From the NCBI GenBank assembly GCA_010909725.1, contig JAACMV010000024.1, positions 248,001 to 312,000 on the forward strand: a stretch of 64,000 bases of DNA, in the 5' to 3' direction. The notes under the pieces are model-generated. The model was not told the origin of the DNA and ran no database searches. It worked only from the letters and a program-made list of their open reading frames with translations. This DNA is from Picochlorum sp. 'celeri' (Eukaryota > Chlorophyta > Trebouxiophyceae). Shown here in pieces: positions 29,017-39,005 of the stretch. The position numbers and the translations under genes are program-made. The number at the start of each line of letters is the position of its first letter. Within the stretch, counting starts at the first letter, position 1.

Positions 29017-30120
29017 ATGTTCATATCTCGTACTGTTGATACCACGAAAGCGGTGTCGATTGTTGTCTTGGTCGTGGTCTTGGCGGTTCAGCTGTTCGTC
29101 TTACCGGTACATGGCCACGGATACCTCAAATCACCTCCTGCACGAAATGTATTGGCAAACAGTGATTACTGTCCTCACTGCCTGAACGGTGGTACGGTAT
29201 CTGCTGTGTCTGCAGGAGGAACTCTTCAGTGGCCTTTGGGACAGCATGGAATCTGTGGAGACCCATACAATGCCCCAAAACCTCGCGACCACGAGGTGGG
29301 TGGCACGTTTTATGGAACTGGGGCACCAGTGGTGACGTACGAGGAGGGATCTGTGATTCGCCTCGAAGTCACTGTGACAACAAACCATAACGGACGGTTT
29401 ATGTTTTCCATTTGTAAAGTCAATGGAGCAACGCCTCAGGATGAAGCAGCACAATTGACTCAAGAATGCTTGAATGAACATGTTTTGTTGCAAGCTAATG
29501 TTCCAGGAGCTCAAAAACCTGGGGAGCAGTGGTTTTATACGACCCCAGGAGACCCCATGTATAACGAGTACACCATGTACTATCAACTCCCCGACCTCCT
29601 GACATGTGATGGGGTGGACTCCCGATGCATTCTGCAGTTTTATTGGGTCAGCGGAAACTCTTGTAATCCTCCGAATACACCAGAGAAATACAAGAGGCCG
29701 TTTGGGTTGCCAGACTGTGGTTCTCCTGGAGCCGCGTATCCAGAGGAGTTTTGGAATTGTGCCGATATCAAGATAAGCCCTTCTTCATGGAAATCCTTCT
29801 ATCCAGAGACCATTGGAGGTATGGAAAAGCAGGTCAGATCATCATTGCTACCTTCATATGCCAAGGGCATCAAGGATAAGACGATGCATGAACAGGCGGC
29901 AGCGACATTGTTCTGTACCACCAAGGTGAATGCCTATGGCATGTTCCCTGATGCTGACAAGAACTGCCGAGGGTACTTCATCTGCCAGGAATTGGCAAGT
30001 TGGTATGTCAACTGTCCATCTGGGATGAGATTTGATGCAGAGACACTCGTATGCCAGTATGACGAGCTCGCCGTCTGCATTGATCTGAGATATCAATCAG
30101 GCACATCTGTGCAGTATTGA
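29017..30120 (+). CDS. AA15-like LPMO with C-terminal CBM14 chitin-binding module
   Basis: A paralogue of the upstream LPMO gene; 367 aa from the ATG at 29017 (an in-frame GTG lies upstream). The signal peptide is AVSIVVLVVVLAVQLFVLPV. The mature N terminus is HGYLKSPP (copper His1) and the second brace His is in VTTNHNGRFMF. Conserved blocks are CPHCLNGGTVSAVS, GICGDPYNAPKPRDHEVGG, QKPGEQWFYTTPGD, DSRCILQFYWVSGNSC and EEFWNCADIKI. After a linker comes a peritrophin-A/CBM14 module (about 300-355: FCTTKVNAYGMFPDADKNCR, GYFICQ, CPSGMRFDAETLVCQYD), which binds chitin. This strengthens chitin as the likely substrate. It is intronless. Confidence 0.9.
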   Translation: MFISRTVDTTKAVSIVVLVVVLAVQLFVLPVHGHGYLKSPPARNVLANSDYCPHCLNGGTVSAVSAGGTLQWPLGQHGICGDPYNAPKPRDHEVGGTFYGTGAPVVTYEEGSVIRLEVTVTTNHNGRFMFSICKVNGATPQDEAAQLTQECLNEHVLLQANVPGAQKPGEQWFYTTPGDPMYNEYTMYYQLPDLLTCDGVDSRCILQFYWVSGNSCNPPNTPEKYKRPFGLPDCGSPGAAYPEEFWNCADIKISPSSWKSFYPETIGGMEKQVRSSLLPSYAKGIKDKTMHEQAAATLFCTTKVNAYGMFPDADKNCRGYFICQELASWYVNCPSGMRFDAETLVCQYDELAVCIDLRYQSGTSVQY

Positions 30121-30221
30121 TGTGTTTTCTTCGTCTCCTTGACACGACCATATTGACCTTGACAGTCTCCATTCTGTACATTGTTTTGTTTATATAACAT
30201 TACATATACGTCAAGTGACCC

Positions 30222-30927
30222 ATGAAACTGAAGAATACGTATTTTCTGATCCGGTGCGTTGGATGAATTGTGTCGATTTCCGACACGAGCGAATCAAAGG
30301 GTAAAAAAACAAACACGGTCTCCATGAAACCATTTCCATTGCAGGCACGGACACAGTGTTGCGAATGAGAAAAATGTAATTATTAGTTTGCCCGAGGAAG
30401 GGATAAAGCCTGAATGGGGATTGACGGATTTGGGTGCTGCTCAGGCAGACTCTGCTGGAGAAGAGTTGATACAAATGTTTGGAAAGGACTGGAATCCCAA
30501 TCATACGGTGATATGTACCTCTCCGTTTAGTCGATGTATCGAAACTGCAGCCAGAATTGCTAGTCATATGGATATTCATTTGCATGATGCGCGTATGAGA
30601 CGGTCAGATGCGCTGAGGGAGAGGTATTTTGGAGCAGCGTTGGAGGGTGCATCGTCGAGTCTGTATCATACAGTGTGGGAGCAAGATGAGAAGGATTCTA
30701 CTGCGGTTCCGGAAGGGGGTGGGGAATCTGTTGCCGATGTGGCAGCGCGGCTGCGGCAGTTTCTGTACGAAGTTGAGGATTCTGTGGAGGGTCAGAATGT
30801 TGTGATTGTGTCGCATGGGGATTCGCTGTCGATTCTCATCAGTCTGATATTAGAAGAGGATTTGAGATATCATTGGAATATTGGTTTGAAAAATTGTCAG
30901 ATATATCGTATTGATCCAACGAGGTAA
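30222..30927 (+). CDS. Histidine phosphatase superfamily (phosphoglycerate-mutase-like) protein, two exons
   Basis: Exon 1 (30222-30253, 32 nt) encodes MKLKNTYFLI and the first two bases of an Arg codon. After a 91-nt GTGCGT-CAG intron, exon 2 (30345-30927) completes RHGHSVANEKN, the RHG catalytic motif. The remaining motifs are TDLGAAQADSAG, CTSPFSRCIETAARIA, the acid-donor region AALEGASSSL and the second catalytic His in VIVSHGDSLSILI. The 204-aa product is a small soluble enzyme of the branch including phosphatases acting on small phospho-metabolites or proteins; the substrate cannot be told. The exon split falls inside the active-site motif, which supports the splice model. Confidence 0.87.
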
Positions 30928-31003
30928 AAAAAACAATGAGAGTCTTACACAGACAGAAAAAGATGAGAAATTCTTCATGTCGTCACGAGGGCTACCTTTT
31001 CAA

Positions 31004-32896
31004 TCATTTGCCTTTACTGTCGAAGAATGGGTTGTTACTTCCTTCTTCTTCCTGTTCAGCATTGAACATTGCGTTTGATGTCATGCCTGTCCCAGTTCGT
31101 GCGCTTGTCTTTGCGCTCTCAGTCGCGGTATCATACCTTCTAGAGGAGTCCAACTCCAAATCGGTCTGTACGGAATCATACCCTGTTGTTCCCGTTCTTG
31201 GCGATTCAAACATTGGGTTATTGCCCTCGTCATCTGATGATGCGATTTCAGCCGGCACGTCGTACATCTTCTCTGATTGCAGTCCAGAGCGAGCAGAGTC
31301 AAGCTTGGAGCGAGCAGTCAGAGGAGCTGTTGTATCGGATGGAGTCGCATATGTTTGATCCGGATCTGATAAATCGCTTCCTGTGCGCTCTAAGCTCAGA
31401 GGGTTGACCCCCTTGGCTGCTGCAGTGGTGTCACGCCCACTCATGGGTGGGGTGCTGTCAGCATCATACGCTGCCCCGTCATATGTCTTAAACTCCTCTT
31501 TTGTCGATGCTTTCACCTGACCAGTCTCCTTGGCATCATCATCTTCATCGGCGAGAGGGTTTGTTGTATACATGGCTGTTCCTGACTTTTCTCCTTGAAC
31601 CACCTTGCCCACCTTGCCAGCCTTGAGAGGTGCATCTCTCTTTTTCTTATACAAGAACCATCCAAGCCCACCCAAGAGAGCAACACCGACAACACCACCA
31701 ATTGTTCCTCCGACAATGGCACCGACATTTGTTGATGATTCCTCCTCGAATTCGACTGATTCTGGGATCAGAATCAAGCCAATAGAACCCAATGCTTCTT
31801 CCAAACTGCCATCATCAACTGCAGCACTCAAGTTGTCGATAGTTTCGTCTGGAGTGTTGGTGAAAATAGTATTAGTAATCTCCAACGTTGTAGATTGCAG
31901 CAAGAGGCGCCTGGATGGATTCTCTACAACGATTGCACTCACTTCAATAAATCTGGGAACCTTGGCAGCATTTGCAATGATGGTTGTGTACTCATTAATC
32001 TTCGACGCGAACTCCTCTTGAGTCAGACCAACTCCCTTGAACTTCATCTTGATATATGTCGATGGCTTTGAGATTGGAGCAGGGGATGGCACTGGAGCAG
32101 GTGATGGTGTGGGTTCTGGTGTGGGCTCTGGCGATGGTGTGGGCTCTGGCGATGGCTCTGGTGCTGGTGATGGCTCCGGTGCTGGCTCAGGCGATGGCAC
32201 TGGTGGATATGTTGGATTCACATTTGGCAACTGCGGGGAAGACGGATCGCAAGGTCCATAAAACACTGGAATCGACGAATCCCCTGCATTGGGATTATCT
32301 TTGCAGAGTTCAGCATTGCCAGCAAAAGATGCAGCGGCCAAATTTGGTAAAGTGGCCCAGCTCGCTGGAATTTGCCCAGTAAAGTTATTCCCAGACAAAT
32401 CAATCGCTTCAAGATTTGTCAATTTGGACCATTCCTCTGGCAAATCCCCAAACAAATTGTTTCCAGACAAATCAACACCCTTCAAATTGGCCAAGACATC
32501 CCATGACACTGGAAGAATACTCTCCAACTGATTACCACTAAACGACAAGTACTCCAACGCATCGACATTACTAATTTGAGGGGGGACAAAACCACTGATT
32601 GCATTCTGAGCCAGATTGATGTTTTGCAACGTATTCAAATTAGACCACAATGACTCATCCAGAGGCAACTGCCCTTGTAATCCCTTGTTCTGCAAGTCAA
32701 TAGTAATCACTTGATTCGCTCCATTACATGTAATGCCGTCCCAAGTGCACACATCCGTTGAAGGAGACCAATTTAGAGTTCCCTGCCTGTCAATTGCTGC
32801 CCGGAGAAGCAACAAAGATTCCTTCTGATCTACCTGCCCAGCCACAAGGCTGCTGAGGAACAGTGTCAGAACAAGCACAACACTGCTCGTATGCAT
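31004..32896 (-). CDS. Leucine-rich-repeat single-pass membrane protein with Pro/Glu-rich linker
   Basis: 630 aa from the ATG at 32896. A signal peptide (SSVVLVLTLFLSSLVAGQ) is followed by a plant-type LRR N-cap (WSPSTDVCTWDGITCNG). About five to six LRRs come next (LKGVDLSGNNLFGDLPEEW, LEAIDLSGNNFTGQIPASW). A C-terminal CKDNPN..YGPC cap leads to a linker of PSPEP/APEPSP repeats. A second extracellular region of about 110 residues contains the processing-like RRLLLQ sequence often seen in green-algal surface proteins. A glycine-rich transmembrane helix (VGAIVGGTIGGVVGVALLGG) is followed by a Thr/Asp/Ser-rich cytosolic tail without a kinase. It is probably a receptor-like or cell-surface adhesion protein; its ligand is unknown. 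Confidence 0.82.
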   Translation of the reverse strand: MHTSSVVLVLTLFLSSLVAGQVDQKESLLLLRAAIDRQGTLNWSPSTDVCTWDGITCNGANQVITIDLQNKGLQGQLPLDESLWSNLNTLQNINLAQNAISGFVPPQISNVDALEYLSFSGNQLESILPVSWDVLANLKGVDLSGNNLFGDLPEEWSKLTNLEAIDLSGNNFTGQIPASWATLPNLAAASFAGNAELCKDNPNAGDSSIPVFYGPCDPSSPQLPNVNPTYPPVPSPEPAPEPSPAPEPSPEPTPSPEPTPEPTPSPAPVPSPAPISKPSTYIKMKFKGVGLTQEEFASKINEYTTIIANAAKVPRFIEVSAIVVENPSRRLLLQSTTLEITNTIFTNTPDETIDNLSAAVDDGSLEEALGSIGLILIPESVEFEEESSTNVGAIVGGTIGGVVGVALLGGLGWFLYKKKRDAPLKAGKVGKVVQGEKSGTAMYTTNPLADEDDDAKETGQVKASTKEEFKTYDGAAYDADSTPPMSGRDTTAAAKGVNPLSLERTGSDLSDPDQTYATPSDTTAPLTARSKLDSARSGLQSEKMYDVPAEIASSDDEGNNPMFESPRTGTTGYDSVQTDLELDSSRRYDTATESAKTSARTGTGMTSNAMFNAEQEEEGSNNPFFDSKGK

Positions 32897-33654
32897 GGCA
32901 GGCCCGTTCACGTGCGACACAAATCAAATCTATCTGCACAAGACATATATATCACTTGAGAAACGAGGCCAAACGCGTCACTCCTGGATCTTACACACCA
33001 TCCACCTCATATCCACCAAAATTCGCCACTTTGATCAATACATACACGAGTAAGGATGCATAAACAGACGCCTTGGCTGGCAATATGCCAAGACGCCAGC
33101 AAATCCTTCCCACAACGATAATCTGATCCCCAACTCGGCACACTCCCCACCCAAACACGCCCGCATCTCCTCCAAATAAACCAAGAGGATACATATAGTC
33201 AAAATATCCCGTCTAAACGGGAAATAGAAGGGAGTATACCGCGCGTGCAACACCAGATCTGACGGTCACCGACCAGGCTATACCCACCACCTCCATATCC
33301 CACGCCAGCCCCCAATAACGACACATGTATTCTTCAAATATGTATTTTATCCCTAATTGTACCCCTGGAGCATGCCCCATGGCACAAAGACGCACCTCCG
33401 TCGTCCTCCGGTCCAGAAACAGCTGCAGTCTCTCTCTCTCGTGAATACAGGTGATATACGATGCAGTTTGATATGAATATATGGTATGTTTTAATCAAAT
33501 ACTTGAATAAAACTGATCAGACGCAGTCCCGCCCGCATATTTTCCATTCGACAAGGTCGCAATCTCCTCTATGCGCGATGGCGGAGATTCAGTCCCAGGC
33601 CTGGGACACACACTGCGAGTGCGAACATCATTACAACAAAACACGAATGGCAAT
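32897..33654. other. Long intergenic region, no supported gene
   Basis: 758 bp between the LRR gene start and the NDUFV1 stop. Several overlapping minus-strand frames of 60-73 codons exist (33395-33213, 33253-33035, 33194-32991), but none has a recognisable family, and joining them needs implausibly short introns. A small inverted repeat TCCCGT-CTAA-ACGGGA lies at 33207-33222 and a GGTCACCGACC pair near 33273. Confidence 0.4.
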
Positions 33655-35145
33655 CTATGCTGAAGCAATACGTTGTACATGCTCGGAAGCAGCTTCAATA
33701 CGTGCTTCCATTTCTGGTCTGAAATGGCGAATCAATCCCTGAACTGGCCACGCAGCTGCATCTCCCAGGGCGCAAATGGTGTGACCCTCAATCTGCTTCG
33801 TGAGCTCCCAGAGCATGTCGATTTCTTCCACACGGGCGTCACCCTTCTTCATTCGAGTCATAATATCGTACAGCCAGCCAGTTCCTTCTCTACACGGTGT
33901 GCACTGTCCACAACTTTCGTGCTTGTAAAAGTACGATAACCGGGCAATAGCTTCAATAATATCTGTGCTCTTGTCCATCACAATAACGGCTGCCGTACCT
34001 AATCCACTCTGGAGTTCTTTCAATCCATCAAAATCCATGATTGCTGTCTCGCACACGTGTCGTGGTATGCAGGGGACGGAAGATCCTCCCGGGATGATGG
34101 CCAACAGATTGTCCCATCCACCCCGTACACCACCAGCATGTCGCTCAATCAATTCCTTCAATGGAATGCTCATTTCCTCTTCCACAGTGACTGGTCTATT
34201 CACGTGTCCACTGATAGCAAACAGCTTTGTCCCGTGATTATTCTTTCTACCAAAGGAAGAGAACCATTCTGGTCCTCTACGGAGAATGGTTGGGCTCACA
34301 GACACCGTCTCCACATTAGTCACAGTCGTTGGGCACCCATACAACCCCACATTCGCAGGGAAAGGGGGCTTCAACCTCGGCTTCCCTTGCTTTCCTTCCA
34401 AACTTTCAATCAATGCCGTTTCTTCCCCGCAAATATATGCCCCAGCTCCCCAATGCACATTCAAATCAAAGTCATACCCTGACCCACACGCATTCTTCCC
34501 CAAATACCCCTTCTTATACGCCTCGTCAACCGCACGCATCACTGCTTTACGTTCTTCAACAAATTCTCCGCGAATGTAAATATATCCAGCTCTTGCACGC
34601 ATTCCCACCCCAGCAATCAGACACCCTTCCACCAACTTGTGTGGCTCATGTCTCATAATCTCCCTATCTTTGCACGTCCCTGGCTCAGACTCATCCGCAT
34701 TCACCACCAAATACGACGGCCTTCCATCAGATACTTTTGGCATAAAACTCCACTTCAATCCAGAGGGAAATCCAGCTCCACCTCGCCCTCGAAGACCGCT
34801 CTGCTTCATTTGCTCCACAATCCAATCCGACCCCTTCTCTACCAAATTCTTCGTCATATACCAATCCCCACGTGCCTCGGCACCAGCTATAAAAGGATCG
34901 TGACGCCCATATATATTCGTAAAGATACGATCCTCATCTTTCAAGCCCCCGAACGATGTCTTCTCCACCGCATCCGCGGATGCTCTGGCTGTGGACACAA
35001 ATCCCCTCTTCCCAGCATTCACACTCTTCTCTATCCCATCTTTTCGTAATTCTGATATGAGCCTTGTGGTAGCAGAGACCTGCGTGGACTCTCCCAACAA
35101 CACCCTGGCAAGGGTGCTCGTCGAACGTCGTGCAGCTGACTGCAT
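33655..35145 (-). CDS. NDUFV1: NADH dehydrogenase (complex I) flavoprotein 1, 51-kDa subunit
   Basis: NDUFV1 carries the FMN and Fe-S cluster N3 and oxidises NADH in mitochondrial complex I. The 496-aa intronless protein starts with an amphipathic presequence ([18 protein letters not shown]). It then has the FMN/NADH-binding motifs [18 protein letters not shown] and [18 protein letters not shown], the [24 protein letters not shown] block, and [12 protein letters not shown]. The N3 cluster ligands are [12 protein letters not shown] and the later Cys in [12 protein letters not shown]. Length and order match the family fully. It shares a 267-bp divergent promoter with cytochrome c1. Confidence 0.97.
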   Translation of the reverse strand: MQSAARRSTSTLARVLLGESTQVSATTRLISELRKDGIEKSVNAGKRGFVSTARASADAVEKTSFGGLKDEDRIFTNIYGRHDPFIAGAEARGDWYMTKNLVEKGSDWIVEQMKQSGLRGRGGAGFPSGLKWSFMPKVSDGRPSYLVVNADESEPGTCKDREIMRHEPHKLVEGCLIAGVGMRARAGYIYIRGEFVEERKAVMRAVDEAYKKGYLGKNACGSGYDFDLNVHWGAGAYICGEETALIESLEGKQGKPRLKPPFPANVGLYGCPTTVTNVETVSVSPTILRRGPEWFSSFGRKNNHGTKLFAISGHVNRPVTVEEEMSIPLKELIERHAGGVRGGWDNLLAIIPGGSSVPCIPRHVCETAIMDFDGLKELQSGLGTAAVIVMDKSTDIIEAIARLSYFYKHESCGQCTPCREGTGWLYDIMTRMKKGDARVEEIDMLWELTKQIEGHTICALGDAAAWPVQGLIRHFRPEMEARIEAASEHVQRIASA

Positions 35146-35412
35146 CTCGATTTCAACAGTCTTCCTTTCCCAAGAAATGTATCGGTAATTTCCTACAGAC
35201 TGACACCCAAAGGTCAGGGCGTTTCAAGGCGCATGCGCCATGTCCTTCCCTCGACAAAAGATGATTGATCCTTGGATCCCATTGAACCCATTGGTTGATG
35301 GTGGATGATGTATATACCAGAATCTCTCCCGAATTCACATGTAAAGGATGAACCCAGCCACAGAAGCCTAATCTATTCATAGTAATCGTGGATCAGAAGG
35401 CGATATAGTACC
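35146..35412. promoter_or_regulatory. Bidirectional promoter NDUFV1 / cytochrome c1
   Basis: A 267-bp gap between divergent start codons of two respiratory-chain genes. It contains the perfect 12-bp palindrome GGCGCATGCGCC (35228-35239), whose core GCGCATGCGC equals the animal NRF-1 consensus. No other gene was seen. Confidence 0.6.
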
Positions 35413-36584
35413 ATGTTTAGGTCTCTCCAACGTGGAGGTGTGCTGGTGAAGACAGCCTTGGGTGAAACCGAGGCTGTGATGCGCCAGGGAGGTATCACGT
35501 CCTCATGGGGCTCGATGTCTTCTAGCAACCATCAAATGGTATGTAATATTGCATAGGATTCTTTGGATTGGTTCTGGGAGCTTGGGTTGGGGACCAAGGG
35601 AGGGTCGGTGTTGGATATGGTGGTTCCCTTTGAGGAGGCTCTGCCATGGGGGTGTCATGTCACTGTAAGAAGTCTTTCTTAGGGGCGACTGATGCATCAT
35701 TATCTCTTGTGTAGATGTCCATGATGACAAGCCGTGTTGCTGCAACGGCGGGGACGCAGCAGCAGTCGGCAAAGGACCAGCAGTATGGTATGCTTGCTGC
35801 GGCAGCTGCTGCGGCAGCAGTGCTTGGTCTTGGTGCAGGGATTGCGACTGCGGATGAAGCTGAACATGGATTGCATGCCCCACAATATCCTTGGCCTCAT
35901 GAAGGATTCTTCAGTTCATATGATCATAGATCGATTAGAAGGGGATTCCAGGTGTATCAGCAAGTGTGTGCGACGTGTCACTCGTTGAATCAGATTCATT
36001 ATCGTAATCTGGTGGATGTGGCATATACAGAGGATGAGGTGAAGGACATGGCGTTGGAGGTGGAAGTGATGGATGGTCCAAATGATGAAGGAGAAATGTT
36101 TGAGCGACCGGGGAAGCTGTCTGATAAGCTTCCTGAACCGTATCCAAATGAGGAAGCGGCACGGTTTGCAAATGGAGGAGCATATCCACCGGATTTGAGT
36201 CTGATTACAAAGGCGAGGCACGATGGCCAGAATTATGTGTTTGCTTTGTTGCTTGGGTATAGAGATCCTCCAGAGGGTGTGCATGTTCGTGAAGGTTTGT
36301 ATTACAACCCATACTTCCCTGGAGGAGCCATTGCCATGCCAAAAATGTTGAATGATGATGGGGTAGAATATGATGATGGGACACCAGCGTCCGAGGCACA
36401 GCAAGCAAAGGATGTTGTGACCTTTTTGGCATGGGCTGCAGAGCCAGAGGCGGATGATAGGAAACTGATGGGGGTCAAGTGGTTGACAGCTCTCACGCTG
36501 GTGTTGGTGACTGCTGTGTATTATAAACGATGGAAGTGGGCTCCAGTGAAGTCTCGTCGTGTAATTGTGGATGTGTTGAATTAG
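35413..36584 (+). CDS. CYC1: Cytochrome c1, heme protein of complex III (two exons)
   Basis: Cytochrome c1 passes electrons from the Rieske protein to cytochrome c. Exon 1 (35413-35538) encodes a 42-residue Ser/Arg-rich mitochondrial presequence ([19 protein letters not shown]). A 176-nt GTATGT-TAG intron leads to exon 2 (35715-36584), with the second half of the bipartite leader (Ala-rich helix [16 protein letters not shown]). The heme-binding [16 protein letters not shown] comes next, followed by the [15 protein letters not shown] region, the axial Met in [10 protein letters not shown], and the C-terminal membrane anchor [20 protein letters not shown]. The normal CxxCH excludes euglenozoan-type heme attachment. 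The product is 331 aa. It converges on the glycerol-3-phosphate dehydrogenase gene. Confidence 0.96.
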
Positions 36585-36669
36585 GCATTGTTTCTCTGGG
36601 TGATGTGTGTTGTCTTTTGCATAATGTCCTGCGCGACAGTGTAAATTCTTTTCATACATACATTGTATA

Positions 36670-38762
36670 CTAGGCGGATGCCTCAAATGTGTGGACAAAC
36701 TCAATGGCTCTGTTGAGCTCTTGTCTTTTCCTTCGGCTGCCCCATCCTCTCTCCATGCCCATTAATTCAACAATACGTGGTAATGCTTCCAATGTTGCTC
36801 TCGTATCCAGGAATATAAGACGCGTGCGGCGGGCGATAAAGTCCTCTGGTGTCTCACACATCTCATACCTCATGGTGTAGAGAACCTCTGCTTCCAGTAC
36901 TGGATATCCCCTGACCAGTCGTTTGCCCAACGCATTGTCCTCTGCGATTTTTGTAATGATATGTGCTCTGTCTCCATACGATGCGGCCAAGTATTTCGCG
37001 ACCCGTGTATCAATAGCGCCAGGTCGATGAGGCACGGTGTAATTCTGAGCAACCTCTGTGAACAAGGCACGGCTCCATCCCTCTGCACCGACAAGCTTGA
37101 GTTTATCTGTGACACATGGTTTTGGGTCGAAATCTTTTTCCTTCACAACAGCATCAACAGCATCTTGTGCCATCAGACGGTATGTCGTCCATTTACCACC
37201 AGTGATTGTGATGACACCGTCATCTCCAATGGTGACAATGTGATCACGTAGTGCATTCGAGGTATCCGTTTCTTTCGGATCCAAAGCCAGCGGTCGAATT
37301 CCACTCCATGCTGATTTGACATCAGATCTCCTTACTTTGACCGTAAGGTATTCTGATAATGCATCCAAGATGAATTGAATGTCTTCTTCTGTTGCCTGAG
37401 GCCGCATTGTAACAGTCGAGCTTGAGTCTGTTGTACCCGCGATCGTCTCGCCGAGCCATGGAAGCATAAAGACCACTCGACCATCTTTGGTCTTTGGGAC
37501 AATCATGCCTACATTTTCTGGAGAGTAATAGTCCGGCAAGGTGATGTGTACTCCTGCCGATGGCATGATCATTGATTTTGCATTAGGATCACTCATCCTG
37601 CGAATATCATCAGTAAACGGCCCGGTGGCATTGATGACGGTTTCAGCATATACTTTGGTCACCTTTCCAGAGATGGTATCACGGACATGGGCGCCGACCA
37701 CTCGCCCATCTTCATGAATGAGCTTTATTACCTCTGCATGATTCATCACGGTTGCCCCAGCAGCCTGGGCGGTGCAGGCAACAGCCACAGCCAGTCTGGA
37801 ATCATTGAACTGGCCATCATAATATACAATCTATAAATAAATATATAATAATAGTTTTTGGTGTGGTGTATATAGTAGGTGGAATAAAAAAAGGAGCATC
37901 AACAACACAAGCACGTACTGTTCCTTTCAAATGTTTACTGGATGCATTCGCATCACTCAATGTTGGAAATGATGCTCTAGACTTTGTAGGAGATAGATAA
38001 TGACTCCAACTCAAATTTTTGGATCCAGCCACAAGATCATACGCCTTGAGACCTGCCCAGTAATATGGAACCTCCCACCATGCGTAACATGGCTGCATAG
38101 TTTTCACAAATTCCGATGTTACACATCATGCACAGTACTGAAATATCAAATATGAACATACCGTCATAATAGGGAGAGGAATGGCCAAATGAGGTGCAGA
38201 ATCCAAAACAGTCTTTCGCTCATGCAGAGCCTCAAATACTAGCTTGAGTTGCCCGTAATCAAAATTCTTAAACGCCTTTTCCAAGTATCGAACCCCACCA
38301 TGCACCAACTTTGTAGATCTTGACGAGGTTCCAGCAGCAAAATCCTCTTTTTCCACCAAGAGTGTCTCCAAACCCCTGCACAGTACACTTGACATGTGTA
38401 AAGAGAAATCACTGCATGCAGTCATGATTTTCTCGGATGACAAACCTTGTTTGAGCATCTAGAGCACATCCAGTACCAGTAGCACCCCCTCCAATCACCA
38501 AGACGTCATATTCTCGACGAGATTTGCTCCGCGCTTGCAACTGTTTCCACACAAGGTCCCTTTTGGGCATGGGCTCGGCAGACTTCCAGTGTGGCAACTT
38601 CACCAGTTGACTATTCTGATGATCATTACTATATGCCAAAGATTGTTGAATCATAGGTGTCGAGACTCCCTTCTCTCCACTGTTGAGTTGCGTGCCAACA
38701 ACGACTCCTGCCCCAACCACCGACACTCCGGCAATGCTCCGGAAACCCTTATGCTGCCACAT
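36670..38762 (-). CDS. GPD2: FAD-dependent glycerol-3-phosphate dehydrogenase, mitochondrial (four exons)
   Basis: The inner-membrane enzyme oxidises glycerol-3-phosphate and reduces ubiquinone (glycerol-phosphate shuttle; SDP6 in Arabidopsis). The exons are 38762-38446, 38375-38162, 38092-37919 and 37830-36670, with introns of 70, 69 and 88 nt. Phases match at each join, giving 621 aa. Joined motifs are YDVLVIGGGATGTGCALDAQ (FAD Rossmann), EDFAAGTSSRSTKLVHGGVR, IMTPCYAWWEVPYYWAGLK (across junction 2), GTIVYYDGQFNDSRLAVA (across junction 3), INATGPFTDDIRRM, PLALDPKETD and ITGGKWTTYRLMAQDAVDA. An upstream in-frame ATG at 38828 exists, but the ATG at 38762 better fits a targeting or anchor segment (MWQHKGFRSIAGVSVVGAGV). 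There is no C-terminal EF-hand, unlike the animal enzyme. Confidence 0.95.
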
Positions 38763-39005
38763 CCTGACAGACAAGTATATTAATAAACAATTAATTATTG
38801 GATAAAAAATGTTCTGCACAGGATGCATGAACGACGTTGATTGAATTGGGTTTTGCTTTATATTCTATTCAAGGAGTTTTTGTTGGTCAATCCAAGAATG
38901 TTTCATTCCCAAGCGAACGCGTTTTGTACAGGACTTGGCATCTTCAGTGCCTAGCTCCATACTATAAAGATATGAAGAGGTTTCTCGTGTTGTAAAGATT
39001 TCAGT

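Noticed and set aside
33035..33395. Overlapping minus-strand small frames upstream of the LRR gene
   Set aside because: Joining them would need an intron of about 27 nt, and no frame has a recognisable family.
35916..36704. 262-codon minus-strand frame opposite cytochrome c1
   Set aside because: Antisense shadow of a gene with clear heme and membrane-anchor motifs.
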